In this document: positions 8,191 to 15,904 of the stretch, one piece after another | Layout: every line of letters starts with the position of its first letter | Numbering within the stretch: the stretch's first letter is position 1 | Assembly: GCF_001767295.1 (NCBI RefSeq) | Contig: NZ_CP014944.1 | Coordinates: 4,402,001-4,466,000 of the forward strand | Direction: 5' to 3' | Length of the DNA: 64,000 nucleotides | Origin: Colwellia sp. PAMC 20917 | Lineage (GTDB): Bacteria; Pseudomonadota; Gammaproteobacteria; Enterobacterales; Alteromonadaceae | Translations under genes and position numbers: made by a program | Notes under the pieces: generated by a model | Told to the model about the DNA's origin: nothing | What the model saw: only the letters and a program-made list of their open reading frames with translations | Databases searched by the model: none

Positions 8191-8279
8191 CAAGCAACTC
8201 AATACAGATAAAAGTTGGCTGTTTCACTCCGTTCACCATTTTAGCCAACAATTTTTTGCTGCTTAACGTGGCGTTATGG
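8186..8279 (+). repeat. attC site 6
   Basis: Begins CTTAACAAGCAACTCAATAC, arms AGTTGGCTGT and TTAGCCAACAA, ends ACGTGGCGTTATGG. The best consensus example. Confidence 0.85.
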
Positions 8280-8313
8280 TGCCTGATATCTCACCATCTA
8301 ATAAGGAAGTTGC

Positions 8314-9348
8314 ATGCTCTACTCAACACCTCATCTTAGGTTATTTAAATTAATATCAGTTTTACTTTCAACCGTAATATCTTCTTCGATTGTTCAATCA
8401 AAAAATCTTGAAATAAATGCGGAACAACGTAAAGAAGTGGTTGAAAGTATTGCTCAGATCATTATTGAAAATTACATTTTTCTTGAAGTTGCAGAGAAAA
8501 ATGCTACTTATATTCAAAAGCAATTAAAAACAGGAGAATATAATAAGATTATTAATGCTGATGAATTTGCAACAAAATTAACTTTAGATTTACAACACAT
8601 AAACCACGATAAACACATGGAAGTTCGAGTTAACAAGCCTGAAAAAGCCTATTCAGAGCAAGAACAAACAAATAATCCGCATTTGGAATATTTAAAGCAG
8701 GAGCAACTAGAGAACTATGGCTTTAAAGAGATTAAAATACTAGAAGGTAATGTAGGGTATGTTGATTTCCGATATTTTAGTGGTTTCGATTCAGCAAAAG
8801 CAACAGTTGATGGTGTATTACAACTTATTAAAAATACAGATGCCATTATTTTTGATTTACGAAAAAATGATGGAGGCTCACCTGAAATGGTGCAATATAT
8901 TTGCAGTTACTTTTTTGGTGAAAAGACTCATTTAAATAGTCTATATTGGAGGAAAGGGGATAGAACTCAAGAGTTTTGGACTCTTGATGAATTACCGGGT
9001 AAACGTATGCCTGATGTGCCGTTATTTGTTTTAACAAGTAAATATACTTTTTCTGGTGCTGAAGAGTTTGCTTATAACTTTAAGACTCGTAAAAGGGCAA
9101 CAATAGTAGGTGAAAGTACTGGCGGTGGTGCAAACCCGGGTGGACCGATAAAAGTAAATAAATACTTTAGTATTAATGTTCCTAAAGGTCGTGCTATTAA
9201 TCCTATCACTCAAACCAATTGGGAAGGTACAGGAGTTACGCCAAATATTGAAACGACAGCAAGCAATGCTTTTAACAAAGCCCACACCTTAGCTAAGAGT
9301 TCAGCAGAAACATATCGTAAAGCAAAAGAAAAAATAAAGGCAGGTTGA
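8314..9348 (+). CDS. Cassette gene: secreted S41-family peptidase
   Basis: 344 residues: a signal peptide near residues 1-29, an N-terminal helical region (residues 35-110) like the cap of S41/IRBP-type proteases, and the catalytic domain at about 130-320. Visible motifs are VGYVDFRYFSG, IIFDLRKNDGGSPE, the serine motif TSKYTFSGAEEF (near residue 246) and GESTGGGANPGG. It is expected to act as a serine protease in the periplasm. At just over 1 kb it is the longest gene among the well-preserved cassettes. No PDZ domain is seen. Confidence 0.85.
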   Translation: MLYSTPHLRLFKLISVLLSTVISSSIVQSKNLEINAEQRKEVVESIAQIIIENYIFLEVAEKNATYIQKQLKTGEYNKIINADEFATKLTLDLQHINHDKHMEVRVNKPEKAYSEQEQTNNPHLEYLKQEQLENYGFKEIKILEGNVGYVDFRYFSGFDSAKATVDGVLQLIKNTDAIIFDLRKNDGGSPEMVQYICSYFFGEKTHLNSLYWRKGDRTQEFWTLDELPGKRMPDVPLFVLTSKYTFSGAEEFAYNFKTRKRATIVGESTGGGANPGGPIKVNKYFSINVPKGRAINPITQTNWEGTGVTPNIETTASNAFNKAHTLAKSSAETYRKAKEKIKAG

Positions 9349-9360
9349 GGCTTAACCCAG

Positions 9361-9457
9361 CACCATAAGAAAATTAACAAGGACACGTAACCGTTGGCTA
9401 CGTTTCGCTCACAATTTTAGCCAACCATTACTTCGCCTGTTATTTGGGCGTTGGTAT
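9361..9457 (+). repeat. attC site 7
   Basis: Begins CACCATAAGAAAATTAACAA, arms CGTTGGCTACG and TTTAGCCAACC, ends TTTGGGCGTTGGTA. Confidence 0.8.
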
Positions 9458-9470
9458 GAAGAGTTAGTCG

Positions 9471-9938
9471 ATGTATCAAAATTTATTTAAAACTATAGTC
9501 TTATTATTCTTTCTTTCAGGTTGCGCTGAAAGAGTAATCGATATTAGTGATAAAGAAGGGAAAATAGTAGGTGGTTGTAATGCTGGTTTTGATTGGCATT
9601 TCTACGGCCTGCAAGACTCTATTGATTATGTGTTATATGAATGCGCTAAGGACTTAATTGCTAAAGGTTACACAATATCAGATGAAAGATTGCTCTCGAT
9701 TGATTTTTCACTACCTGATCCTCCAAAAGGTCAGTCTTGGAATAAAAAATTAGCGATGATCCAATTTCATAGCGGTAAAATTACGGAAAGAAAGTTAGGA
9801 TATATTCTTGCGGCAACAGAATTTCAATATATAAAAATTATTCGGACTGCTAAAGGCGATTTAGCTAGTGGAAAGATGACAGAGTCTGAATTTAATAAAA
9901 TTGACCAAAATGCCAGGCTAAATTGGCTTGGTGAATAA
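9471..9938 (+). CDS. Cassette gene: lipoprotein, longer paralogue of 4628-4996
   Basis: 155 residues with lipobox LSGC (MYQNLFKTIVLLFFLSGC). The central part is clearly homologous to the cassette lipoprotein at 4628-4996, and this copy adds a 35-residue C-terminal extension (GDLASGKMTESEFNKIDQNA). Two related cassettes about 5 kb apart suggest duplication or separate capture from one family. Function unknown. Confidence 0.65.
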   Translation: MYQNLFKTIVLLFFLSGCAERVIDISDKEGKIVGGCNAGFDWHFYGLQDSIDYVLYECAKDLIAKGYTISDERLLSIDFSLPDPPKGQSWNKKLAMIQFHSGKITERKLGYILAATEFQYIKIIRTAKGDLASGKMTESEFNKIDQNARLNWLGE

Positions 9939-9944
9939 AACACA

Positions 9945-10036
9945 TAATAAGGCGCTCAAGAGGTAAAATTTACAGTTTGCTATTTTCACTCCATTCCACA
10001 TTTTATCAAACTACAATTTGCCTCTTTAGGTATTCA
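9945..10036 (+). repeat. attC site 8, decayed at its 3' end
   Basis: Begins ATAATAAGGCGCTCAAGAGG, arms CAGTTTGCTA and TATCAAACTA. The end reads CCTCTTTAGGTATTCA, so the GTTRRRY core is lost. Confidence 0.65.
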
Positions 10037-10062
10037 TTGAAATTTGGCAGCAGGAATTCAAT

Positions 10063-10380
10063 ATGAAAGAATCAGATTGGAAAGTTTTTAAAGAAATCAA
10101 GGATAAAGCTATTGAAAAGTACTGCACTTTTGCGCTAAAAGAATCGCAAGAAGTAATTTCTGATAAAAAATCTAATGTTCATAACAGATACCTCTTATTG
10201 TATAAATTACTTCAAAATAGTGATAAAAAAATGGCTCTACTCTTCGATGGGCATAGTCGTTCTAAAGCGCTGGTACAACTTATTGCTATTCGCAGCGAGG
10301 GGCTTGCAGATGAAACTTTACTGTCCAAATTATCAGATGAAGTTCGAGAGAAAACAGACCCTGAAAATCATGGTTGGTAA
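10063..10380 (+). CDS. Cassette gene: small soluble protein of unknown function
   Basis: 105 residues, charged, predicted largely helical, no signal peptide (starts MKESDWKVFKEIKDKAIEKY). AGCAGGA precedes the ATG. It contains LLYKLLQNSDKKMALLF and SRSKALVQLIAIRSEGL. No family is recognised with certainty. Between attC sites 8 and 9. Confidence 0.6.
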   Translation: MKESDWKVFKEIKDKAIEKYCTFALKESQEVISDKKSNVHNRYLLLYKLLQNSDKKMALLFDGHSRSKALVQLIAIRSEGLADETLLSKLSDEVREKTDPENHGW

Positions 10381-10386
10381 AAACAC

Positions 10387-10486
10387 CTAGCAAGCACTTA
10401 AAACGGAACAAAAAAAACAGTTGGTTAGGTTCCGCTTCTTACACATTCTAACCAACTATTTTTGTCTGCTTAAGTGGACGTTATGT
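10387..10486 (+). repeat. attC site 9
   Basis: Begins CCTAGCAAGCACTTAAAACG, arms CAGTTGGTTAGG and CTAACCAACT, ends AGTGGACGTTATGT. Confidence 0.8.
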
Positions 10487-10541
10487 TGTTATCGCACTTT
10501 AGTTTTAAATTAAAACTATTCATGAATAATAGGGACTTTAT

Positions 10542-10718
10542 ATGAAAGATTCTATCAACGAGTTAAAGAGTGAGTTTAAAGCTAAATTACTATTTTGGAA
10601 TAATATTCAAAGTATTAAAGTTAAAATAGCTCTATCACTCCTATTTATAGCTTTAATCGGGCTAAAAGTTTTTACGACAGTTTTAACTTTTGACTGGCTA
10701 TCAGATTTATTCAGTTAA
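10542..10718 (+). CDS. Cassette gene: 58-residue single-pass membrane protein
   Basis: A short ORF, MKDSINELKS...DWLSDLFS, with AGGGAC upstream of its ATG and one hydrophobic segment (about residues 26-48). It fills the space between attC 9 and attC 10 exactly as a cassette gene should, which is the main support. No family recognised. Confidence 0.55.
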   Translation: MKDSINELKSEFKAKLLFWNNIQSIKVKIALSLLFIALIGLKVFTTVLTFDWLSDLFS

Positions 10719-10731
10719 GCGGGAAGTAAAA

Positions 10732-10831
10732 ACTATAAGAAATTAAACAAGGACAAAAAACAGTTAGCTTTTGTTCACTTCGTTAGCTTATTTTAGCCAA
10801 CCTTTATTTGCATCTTAATGGGGCGTTAAAT
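10732..10831 (+). repeat. attC site 10
   Basis: Begins ACTATAAGAAATTAAACAAG, arms CAGTTAGCT and TTAGCCAACC, ends TGGGGCGTTAAAT. Confidence 0.8.
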
Positions 10832-10844
10832 GCCCCAAGGAAGT

Positions 10845-11228
10845 ATGAGCATCAAATTCAAGAAAGTCGTACTCATCACATTAGTAATTCCAACCAGTAT
10901 TCATTGGTTAGGTATGTGTTTATTTGGTTTGGCTCTTTTTGCTCACGGTGCATTTTGAGATTTACCATCATTCTTTCTTACGGTGGTGACTTTAGTCGGT
11001 CTGTTTTCGTTAATAGTCGCAATAGTGTCTGTGGCTCGTTATCCTAAAATAAGTCAGTTTACTCTATACACAATCGACTTAGGTTGTGCGGTATTAGTTA
11101 TTGGCCTTTTTATTGGTTTTTATGATGAACCGTGGTTTTTAGTTTCTGCAATTAGCTTGTTTTTAGGTAGTACTTTTATTATGGTTGAGTATGACAGGGG
11201 AACTATAAGTTATTCAAACGGACGCTAA
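10845..11228 (+). pseudogene. Cassette gene: membrane protein interrupted by one in-frame TGA
   Basis: The frame opens at ATG 10845 with AAGGAAG upstream and encodes MSIKFKKVVLITLVIP...FAHGAF, meets TGA at 10956-10958, then continues in the same frame as DLPSFFLTVVTLVGLFSL to the stop at 11228. Without the stop it would be 127 residues with about four membrane segments. A TGG-to-TGA change is the simplest explanation. The C-terminal residues are encoded by the start of attC 11. Confidence 0.65.
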
Positions 11229-11290
11229 ACAGTTGGTTAGCGCTTGTTCCCCGCAATTTTAGCCAGCACTTTCGTGCCGCTTAGTAAGGC
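11203..11290 (+). repeat. attC site 11, split by the IS1182-type relic
   Basis: Begins CTATAAGTTATTCAAACGGA (inside the preceding reading frame), arms CAGTTGGTTAGC and TTTAGCCAGC, then GCCGCTTAGTAAGGC. The expected GTTRRRY core is missing here, but GTTAGGC appears right after the inserted relic at 11770-11776. Confidence 0.65.
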
Positions 11291-11293
11291 TTT

Positions 11294-11769
11294 GAGGCTG
11301 TAGAATTTCTCCAAAAGGTACATTTTCAATGTCCCTTTTATTATTTTAAACCTGTTTTTTTTTACCTTGTTCCGTGATCTAATAGATATTATTCACTGAC
11401 AGTAAAATGTTATGGCGAACTACAAACCCGATTTATCCTGCCAAAGTAAATTCATTCCCATTGATTTTTCAGTACAAATTGTTCCCGGTACTTTTGAATA
11501 TGCGCTTGCGCATATTATTGATAATCATCTCGATTTATCAGGTTTTGATGCTTGGTATCATAATGATAAAACAGGTGCTGCAGCATACTCCCCAGCCGTG
11601 ATGCTAAAAATCATATTGTTTGCCTACGCTCGTAGATATATTAATAGTCGCCGTATCGCTAATAATAAAAACCGCCAAAAACGTAAACGTTTTTGATTGT
11701 TAAAAGAAAACAATCCAGTTAGAGTATTTTGATTAAAAATAATTTAAAAACGAGTAATTCTACAGGCTC
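11294..11769 (+). mobile_element. Internally deleted IS1182-family element (about 476 bp)
   Basis: Bounded by inverted repeats GAGGCTGTAGAATTTCTC (11294-11311) and GAGTAATTCTACAGGCTC (11752-11769), which match at 16 of 18 positions. The inside holds only the two ends of a transposase gene. It lies in attC 11, with an attC-like GTTAGGC immediately to its right. Confidence 0.7.
11412..11696 (+). pseudogene. IS1182-family transposase remnant
   Basis: 94 codons. The N-terminus (FIPIDFSVQIVPGTFEYAL, NNDKTGAAAYSPAVMLKIIL-like, FAYARR) matches the N-terminal domain of IS1182-type transposases, which are normally 450-500 residues. After NSRRIA the frame jumps to a basic tail (NNKNRQKRKRF), indicating a large internal deletion that removed the catalytic core. 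Not functional. Confidence 0.75.
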
Positions 11770-11838
11770 GTTAGGCTTTTTTTAATTTGAACTATACGAT
11801 ATAACTAAACTTATTATTCATTCAGAAAGGAAATTTAA

Positions 11839-12093
11839 ATGAAAAGACTGTTTATCTTAATAATACCTTTTGCTCTATTAAGCGGCTGTTCATCAAATCA
11901 AGCATTATCGGATGAAGAAGTTCGACAAAGTATTATTGACGAATTTAAACCTAAAAATGTAGCGGGCCAACCAACTGAATTTGGTGAATCCTGCTCTTAC
12001 GGTGAAGGAAGTTGCTCGACTCCATTGCAGTCAGTTGGATTGGCTTGTTCATGCATGACCACTGATGGAATACAAAGTGGTACAGTTAGATAA
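11839..12093 (+). CDS. Cassette gene: small cysteine-rich lipoprotein
   Basis: 84 residues with lipobox LSGC (MKRLFILIIPFALLSGC) and GAAAGGAAA upstream of the ATG. The mature part has further cysteines (GESCSYGEGSCSTP, GLACSCMT), suggesting disulphides in the periplasm. No named family is recognised. Followed by attC 12. Confidence 0.65.
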   Translation: MKRLFILIIPFALLSGCSSNQALSDEEVRQSIIDEFKPKNVAGQPTEFGESCSYGEGSCSTPLQSVGLACSCMTTDGIQSGTVR

Positions 12094-12098
12094 ATAAG

Positions 12099-12193
12099 CC
12101 CAACAAGAAAATCAACAAGGACTAAAAATAGCGGGCTGTTCTCTTCGCTCCATTTTAGCCCACTATTTTTAGTCTTTTATTTGGGCGTTATAT
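12099..12193 (+). repeat. attC site 12
   Basis: Begins CCCAACAAGAAAATCAACAA, arms AGCGGGCTGT and TTAGCCCACT, ends TTTGGGCGTTATAT. The two arms vary together compared with other sites, which supports a folded attC. Confidence 0.82.
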
Positions 12194-12210
12194 GTAAAAA
12201 GGAGTTTCGC

Positions 12211-12429
12211 ATGAATATCAATGCAACAATAGTTGGTGAGTTAATTTTACTATCAGTTATCATAATTAGTGGCCTAAGTTACTATCTCGGTAAACGTAAA
12301 ACCCAAAATGTTAAAACAACAACCTTCATTGGTTTTTTATTATCATTTATACCACCATTAGGTTTAATATTTTTAGCAGTTTTAGCACTTAAAAATGATG
12401 TTTCAAATCATAACGCATCTAATGTTTAG
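12211..12429 (+). CDS. Cassette gene: two-pass membrane protein
   Basis: 72 residues from the ATG at 12211 with AAAAAGGAG upstream; a TTG at 12181 is in frame but lies inside attC 12. Membrane segments at about residues 8-26 and 40-60 are separated by a basic loop (GKRKTQNVKT). Unknown function. Confidence 0.6.
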   Translation: MNINATIVGELILLSVIIISGLSYYLGKRKTQNVKTTTFIGFLLSFIPPLGLIFLAVLALKNDVSNHNASNV

Positions 12430-12439
12430 GTGCTCAATT

Positions 12440-12530
12440 GCATATAAGCTAATTAAACGGAAAATAACAGCTGGCCATCGCTTCGCTATTATAGCCAGCC
12501 ATTATTTTCCGCTTATTAAGGGGTTATATA
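12440..12530 (+). repeat. attC site 13
   Basis: Begins GCATATAAGCTAATTAAACG, arms CAGCTGGCCA and ATAGCCAGCC, ends AAGGGGTTATATA. The last well-preserved site of the array. Confidence 0.75.
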
Positions 12531-12545
12531 ACTAGGAGTATAAAA

Positions 12546-12737
12546 ATGGATTTTGGTAAGCTTCCTAAATCAGAAAAAAACATACTAGCAGGAGTTGCTG
12601 GTGGAATAGCTGCATATCAGGGGATTAATCCCTATAAAGTTAGAATCGCTTTTTTACTCACCGCACTATTGACTGGAGGGATCATTGTTATTGTATACAC
12701 AGGATTAGCTTTGTGGATGCCTCCTCCTAACCGGTAA
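12546..12737 (+). CDS. Cassette gene: PspC-domain membrane protein
   Basis: 63 residues matching the PspC domain: ILAGVAGGIAAYQGINPYKVRIAF followed by a single membrane helix and the terminal GLALWMPPP. It is the short stand-alone form of the family, lacking the extra C-terminal region of phage-shock PspC. Its role is unknown here; there are no psp genes around it. Confidence 0.8.
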   Translation: MDFGKLPKSEKNILAGVAGGIAAYQGINPYKVRIAFLLTALLTGGIIVIVYTGLALWMPPPNR

Positions 12738-12795
12738 TTACGAATAAGGCAATAGAGTTAGCTATTAGTTATTTTTCACCAATCTAGCATAGTTA

Positions 12796-12872
12796 CATTA
12801 CAAGGCATTAATGCACCACTAAATAACAGTTGACTGTGCCTAACAGACTTAGCTCCTAACGTGGTATTATTT
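12796..12872 (+). repeat. Eroded attC-like site
   Basis: ATTACAAGGCATTAATGCAC at the left, an AACAGTTGACTG arm, then GCTCCTAACGTGGTATTAT. The right arm is lost and the core reads GTATTAT. Confidence 0.4.
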
Positions 12873-12908
12873 CTCTATTTTTATCGTAAATACAGGTGTG
12901 AGTTTAGT

Positions 12909-13175
12909 ATGGTTCAAAACATTATAGTAGTGGCATTATTAACAGGGTCCATAGGGTTAATGCTATTGGTTATAGGTTCTATTTTCGCTGCTATTGTAGC
13001 TCTGGGTAATAAACAGCACTTATTTGGTTGGTCTGTATTTTTGTGTTTTCCTCTTTCATTAGTTTATTGTGCTATGAATTGGGACAAAGCCGCATATTCT
13101 GGAAAAATGGTTTATTCAGGCGCTTTTTTGCTGGCAGTAACGGCTATTATTTTGAAAACCGGTGGTGTGATTTAG
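12909..13175 (+). CDS. Cassette gene: small multi-pass membrane protein
   Basis: 88 residues from the ATG at 12909 (MVQNIIVVALLTGSIGLMLL), with three predicted membrane segments (5-30, 40-58, 66-84). No strong ribosome site; upstream in-frame starts would place a charged segment before the first helix. No family recognised. Confidence 0.5.
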   Translation: MVQNIIVVALLTGSIGLMLLVIGSIFAAIVALGNKQHLFGWSVFLCFPLSLVYCAMNWDKAAYSGKMVYSGAFLLAVTAIILKTGGVI

Positions 13176-13487
13176 GAGGGAACGTAATAAGTCTATCAAA
13201 CGAGTGGGTAACTACTTTTTAACTCACTCAGGTGACTCTATAACTACGGATAGCGCTTTCACGCAAAGTAATGATTAAACATGGCAGTATAAAAACGCTA
13301 AATTTGCTCAAATTTTTAAGGCTAAAAATGGGTCACGACTCTATTTTATCGGATCACTTAAGCGGTTCCATACTCAATGTGATATTGCCTTTATTGCCTG
13401 TAGATCTAAAAAATAATTTGTACACCTTATTTAAGTTACCCTTCAAAACAGTTTAATTGTCATTTTTTTGAGTGAAGGTTGGGTTAT
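13176..13487. other. Intergenic stretch with no convincing gene
   Basis: The left end (GTAATAAGTCTATCAAACGA) resembles the opening of an attC, but no right half follows. A 61-codon frame at 13271-13456 has no ribosome site and an unconvincing composition. Probably the remains of a lost cassette. Confidence 0.4.
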
Positions 13488-13588
13488 TAATTATTGTAGC
13501 ATTAGTATAAATGCAAAATAGCTCGCTTTTCTGAGGTCGTTCAGCATTTTAGCTAATCAATTTTTGTTTGTTATAGGGCGTTATATTA
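13488..13588 (+). repeat. attC-like site, right half preserved
   Basis: The right half reads TTTAGCTAATCAATTTTTG and ends ATAGGGCGTTATAT. An AATAGCTCGCT element near 13517 forms the partner arm. The left end is poorly defined. Confidence 0.6.
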
Positions 13589-13599
13589 AAGGAATGATA

Positions 13600-13998
13600 T
13601 TGGAAATTTCAAAGTGTGTTGTATTAGTCTTTTTGTTAAGTGGTTGTACTGTGTCCAATCATAATTTAAATAATGGGCCAAATGCCTTAGGTGGTGGATT
13701 TTCTGACAATAAGCTTCAGAAAGGGCTTTATTCTATTGTAGCAAAAACAAATTTTGCCCCATGGAATGACTATAAGGCTGCTCATAAAATCTTTAATCGT
13801 AGAGCTACACAGTTATGTGGTACCGCTGGTTTTACTGCAATTGAGCTTGTAGAAAGAGAGTTTGAACATATTCCTAGAGACCTTCCCCCTAAATATATCA
13901 TCTCTCAAGTTAATGGTTATGTCATTTGCAAATCATCAAATTTGACTATTAAAGAAGCTGAAAAATTAATTCAAGCTTCATATGCAGTGAGCTTATAA
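13600..13998 (+). CDS. Cassette gene: lipoprotein
   Basis: 132 residues from a TTG at 13600 with AAAGGA six bases upstream; this gives MEISKCVVLVFLLSGC with lipobox LSGC. The ATG at 13594 is in frame but abuts the ribosome site. The mature part includes NRRATQLCGTAGFTAIELVERE and a second cysteine pair member near the C-terminus (GYVICKSSN). It faintly resembles small proteins in which repeated cysteine strands follow a 'KAAxKFNxRAxxLCG' segment; family not assigned. Confidence 0.6.
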   Translation: MEISKCVVLVFLLSGCTVSNHNLNNGPNALGGGFSDNKLQKGLYSIVAKTNFAPWNDYKAAHKIFNRRATQLCGTAGFTAIELVEREFEHIPRDLPPKYIISQVNGYVICKSSNLTIKEAEKLIQASYAVSL

Positions 13999-14018
13999 GT
14001 TGTTTAAACGGATGTTTT
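13992..14018 (+). repeat. Truncated attC (left end only)
   Basis: CTTATAAGTTGTTTAAACGG matches the opening of attC 11, then the sequence runs directly into an opposite-strand gene. The right half is absent. Confidence 0.45.
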
Positions 14019-14480
14019 GGGTGAACTTATTAATCTAGAAAGTCCTAGTCCGGTTAATACGAATGCAAAAAATAAAATATGAAGCCACAACTTAGGACCA
14101 ATTTCAGTGTTCAACTCAGATAAAGACGTAATTGATGTAAATTGTCCTGTAGTTATCAGTTTTACAACCCATTCATTGGCAGGGGTTGCTGAAAGTGTTG
14201 TTAGCCATCCTAAAATTATTACTTGCGCAACACTTACTAGATATGAAACGTTAAAGTTATAAATAAGGCTAGCAATAAACGTATAGAACACAGACACGCT
14301 AATATGCACAATCCATGATAATACAATGGCGGTAGTTTCATTATAATTACCTAAGTTTATATATGCTGATGCGTGTCTCGAAGTTAACGTAAGCATTCCA
14401 AATAAAGGTTGGATTACAATAAAGGCAATACTAGAAAAAATGCCAATTAAAAATATAGTGGTAAAATCTTTGGTATTCAT
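14004..14480 (-). CDS. Four-pass membrane protein, opposite strand to the cassettes
   Basis: 158 residues with four membrane segments (about 8-28, 50-75, 82-100, 128-150). Its mRNA start lies at 14480 with AAGAGTAACAA upstream. It is the only complete cassette-region gene on the minus strand apart from the insertion element. Its 3' end overlaps the surviving left end of an attC. No family recognised. Confidence 0.6.
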   Translation of the reverse strand: MNTKDFTTIFLIGIFSSIAFIVIQPLFGMLTLTSRHASAYINLGNYNETTAIVLSWIVHISVSVFYTFIASLIYNFNVSYLVSVAQVIILGWLTTLSATPANEWVVKLITTGQFTSITSLSELNTEIGPKLWLHILFFAFVLTGLGLSRLISSPKTSV

Positions 14481-14564
14481 TTGTTACTCTTGGTGTGTTT
14501 TGATAATTACTAGACATGTTTAAACGCTGATTAATTTCGAAAAAAGTATATTTTTTCAGGTGGG

Positions 14565-14620
14565 GCCTAACAAGTTATGCTAAAAAGAGCATGCTCCCAT
14601 TGAATCTAACAGCGTTAACA
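14565..14620 (+). repeat. Possible short attC
   Basis: GCCTAACAAGTTATGC at the left and ATCTAACAGCGTTAACA at the right bracket a short palindromic middle (AGAGCATGCTCC). At 56 bp it would be an unusually short site. The rest of the 14481-14809 gap shows nothing else. Confidence 0.3.
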
Positions 14621-14809
14621 TATTTGAAAAATGGCAAAACCAAATAGCATTAGGTAATTTTCGTTAGTTGAATCATTTGATGTTAAAGAATATGTCATCA
14701 ATCAGTAAGTTACATCATTGGTAGATAACCGTTGTTTTTTTGTTTGTTGCCGGACATTCCGCCAAAAAAATTAGTTACGAATGGAATATTTATTTTAGGA
14801 GTTAGTCGG

Positions 14810-15046
14810 ATGAGTTTCGTTATAGATATTTTTGTTTGGTTATTAATTGAGACTATATTTGGATTTGTTTTTTATACGACCGGCGGCTTGATTCTAAAAA
14901 TGCTGACCTTGGGTCAGTTTAAAATAGAATTTCATGATTTTGCTTCTTTTAAGGAGATTAAGTCTAAAAAAATCAATTTAATCTGTCTGTTAGGAATATC
15001 CTTTTATGTGCTATCCATTGTGTTAGTGGTTTATCTAAACAATTAA
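14810..15046 (+). CDS. Cassette gene: two-pass membrane protein
   Basis: 78 residues from the ATG at 14810, with TTAGGAG eight bases upstream (an ATG-like earlier start at 14732 lacks one). Two membrane helices (about 3-32 and 56-76) flank a loop containing GQFKIEFHDFASFKEIKSKK. Unknown family. Confidence 0.6.
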   Translation: MSFVIDIFVWLLIETIFGFVFYTTGGLILKMLTLGQFKIEFHDFASFKEIKSKKINLICLLGISFYVLSIVLVVYLNN

Positions 15047-15047
15047 A

Positions 15048-15146
15048 ATATAATAAAATACCAAGTATAAAAATAACCGTTAGCTATTTACTCCCTCATC
15101 GACTATTTTACCATCAATAACTTGTTTTTAAATGGAGCATTATTTG
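15048..15146 (+). repeat. Eroded attC-like site
   Basis: Contains CCGTTAGCTATTTACTCC and GACTATTTTACCATCAATAA in the right order, and ends ATGGAGCATTAT where GGGCGTTAT would be expected. Confidence 0.4.
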
Positions 15147-15202
15147 TCCCTATAATCGTCTGTTTAACTTTAGTGTGTTTACTTATAGATTGGAGTGGAA
15201 TA

Positions 15203-15367
15203 ATGGTCATCTTATTTATTATAAGTTTAATCAGTATGGTTTTGTGTTTTTATGTAGCTAAATACCGTCATGCCAATAAAACATTATGGGTGCTAGCAGC
15301 ACTGCTAATTGGTCCATTAGCGATCCCCTTTGTTTTCTTTTCTAAGCCGGTAACCTCACACTCATAA
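15203..15367 (+). CDS. Cassette gene: 54-residue two-pass membrane protein
   Basis: Starts at ATG 15203 with TTGGAGTGGAATA upstream. MVILFIISLISMVLCFYVAK is the first membrane segment, then YRHANKTLWVLAALLIGPLA and a second. The pattern resembles small single-domain proteins with a PLDc_N-like hairpin. Function unknown. Confidence 0.5.
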   Translation: MVILFIISLISMVLCFYVAKYRHANKTLWVLAALLIGPLAIPFVFFSKPVTSHS

Positions 15368-15464
15368 CGAAAACTTTTATTTTTTATATATAACAAACCA
15401 TTGGCTTTTTTATTCCTCAATATTTTAGCTATGCATTATTAGTCTTTTAGAAGGCGTTAGGTGA
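15363..15464 (+). repeat. attC-like site, core preserved
   Basis: Begins CATAACGAAAACTTTTATTT, has CATTGGCTTTTT and TTTTAGCTATGC arms, and ends AGAAGGCGTTAGGT, a perfect GTTRRRY-type core. Confidence 0.55.
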
Positions 15465-15474
15465 ATTTTAAAAT

Positions 15475-15894
15475 ATGAAAATTATCAATGAATACGCTTT
15501 ATTTGCACCATTATTATCTTATATTTTATGGGTAGTCATTCTATATGTATTACTAACAATAATACGTGCTCCAAATATTTGGGGCACTGTTGAAAGTCCA
15601 GATGATTGTCATCCCTTTTTTAACTTAGAAAAGAGCACTAGCGCTAATCTTTCAAATCAATTTGAATGGCCGGTATTATTCTATGTTATCTGTATTATTG
15701 TAATTGCCCGGCCCGATTTATATCAAAACGCATATTTATGGGCTGCTTGGGTGTTTGTTATCGGACGTGTGGTACATAGTATTGTTCAAATAGTTTCAAC
15801 AAACATTCGCCTGAGAGGCAGTGTTTTTAATATAAATTTTTTAGCGGTATTATTTATGTGGGGAATTTTAGCTTTAGATATACTAAGCCGATAA
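15475..15894 (+). CDS. Cassette gene: MAPEG-family membrane protein
   Basis: 139 residues with four membrane helices. The family signature is visible: NQFEWPVLFYVICIIV, then AWVFVIGRVVHSIVQ and an asparagine/arginine-rich turn (STNIRLRG). MAPEG proteins are glutathione- or lipid-related membrane enzymes; the bacterial members are mostly uncharacterised. Bracketed by attC-like remains. Confidence 0.85.
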   Translation: MKIINEYALFAPLLSYILWVVILYVLLTIIRAPNIWGTVESPDDCHPFFNLEKSTSANLSNQFEWPVLFYVICIIVIARPDLYQNAYLWAAWVFVIGRVVHSIVQIVSTNIRLRGSVFNINFLAVLFMWGILALDILSR

Positions 15895-15904
15895 AATTTA
15901 TTTG

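Noticed and set aside
13271-13456. 61-codon open frame in the array
   Set aside because: No ribosome site, no recognisable features, and it spans what looks like the remains of a lost cassette.
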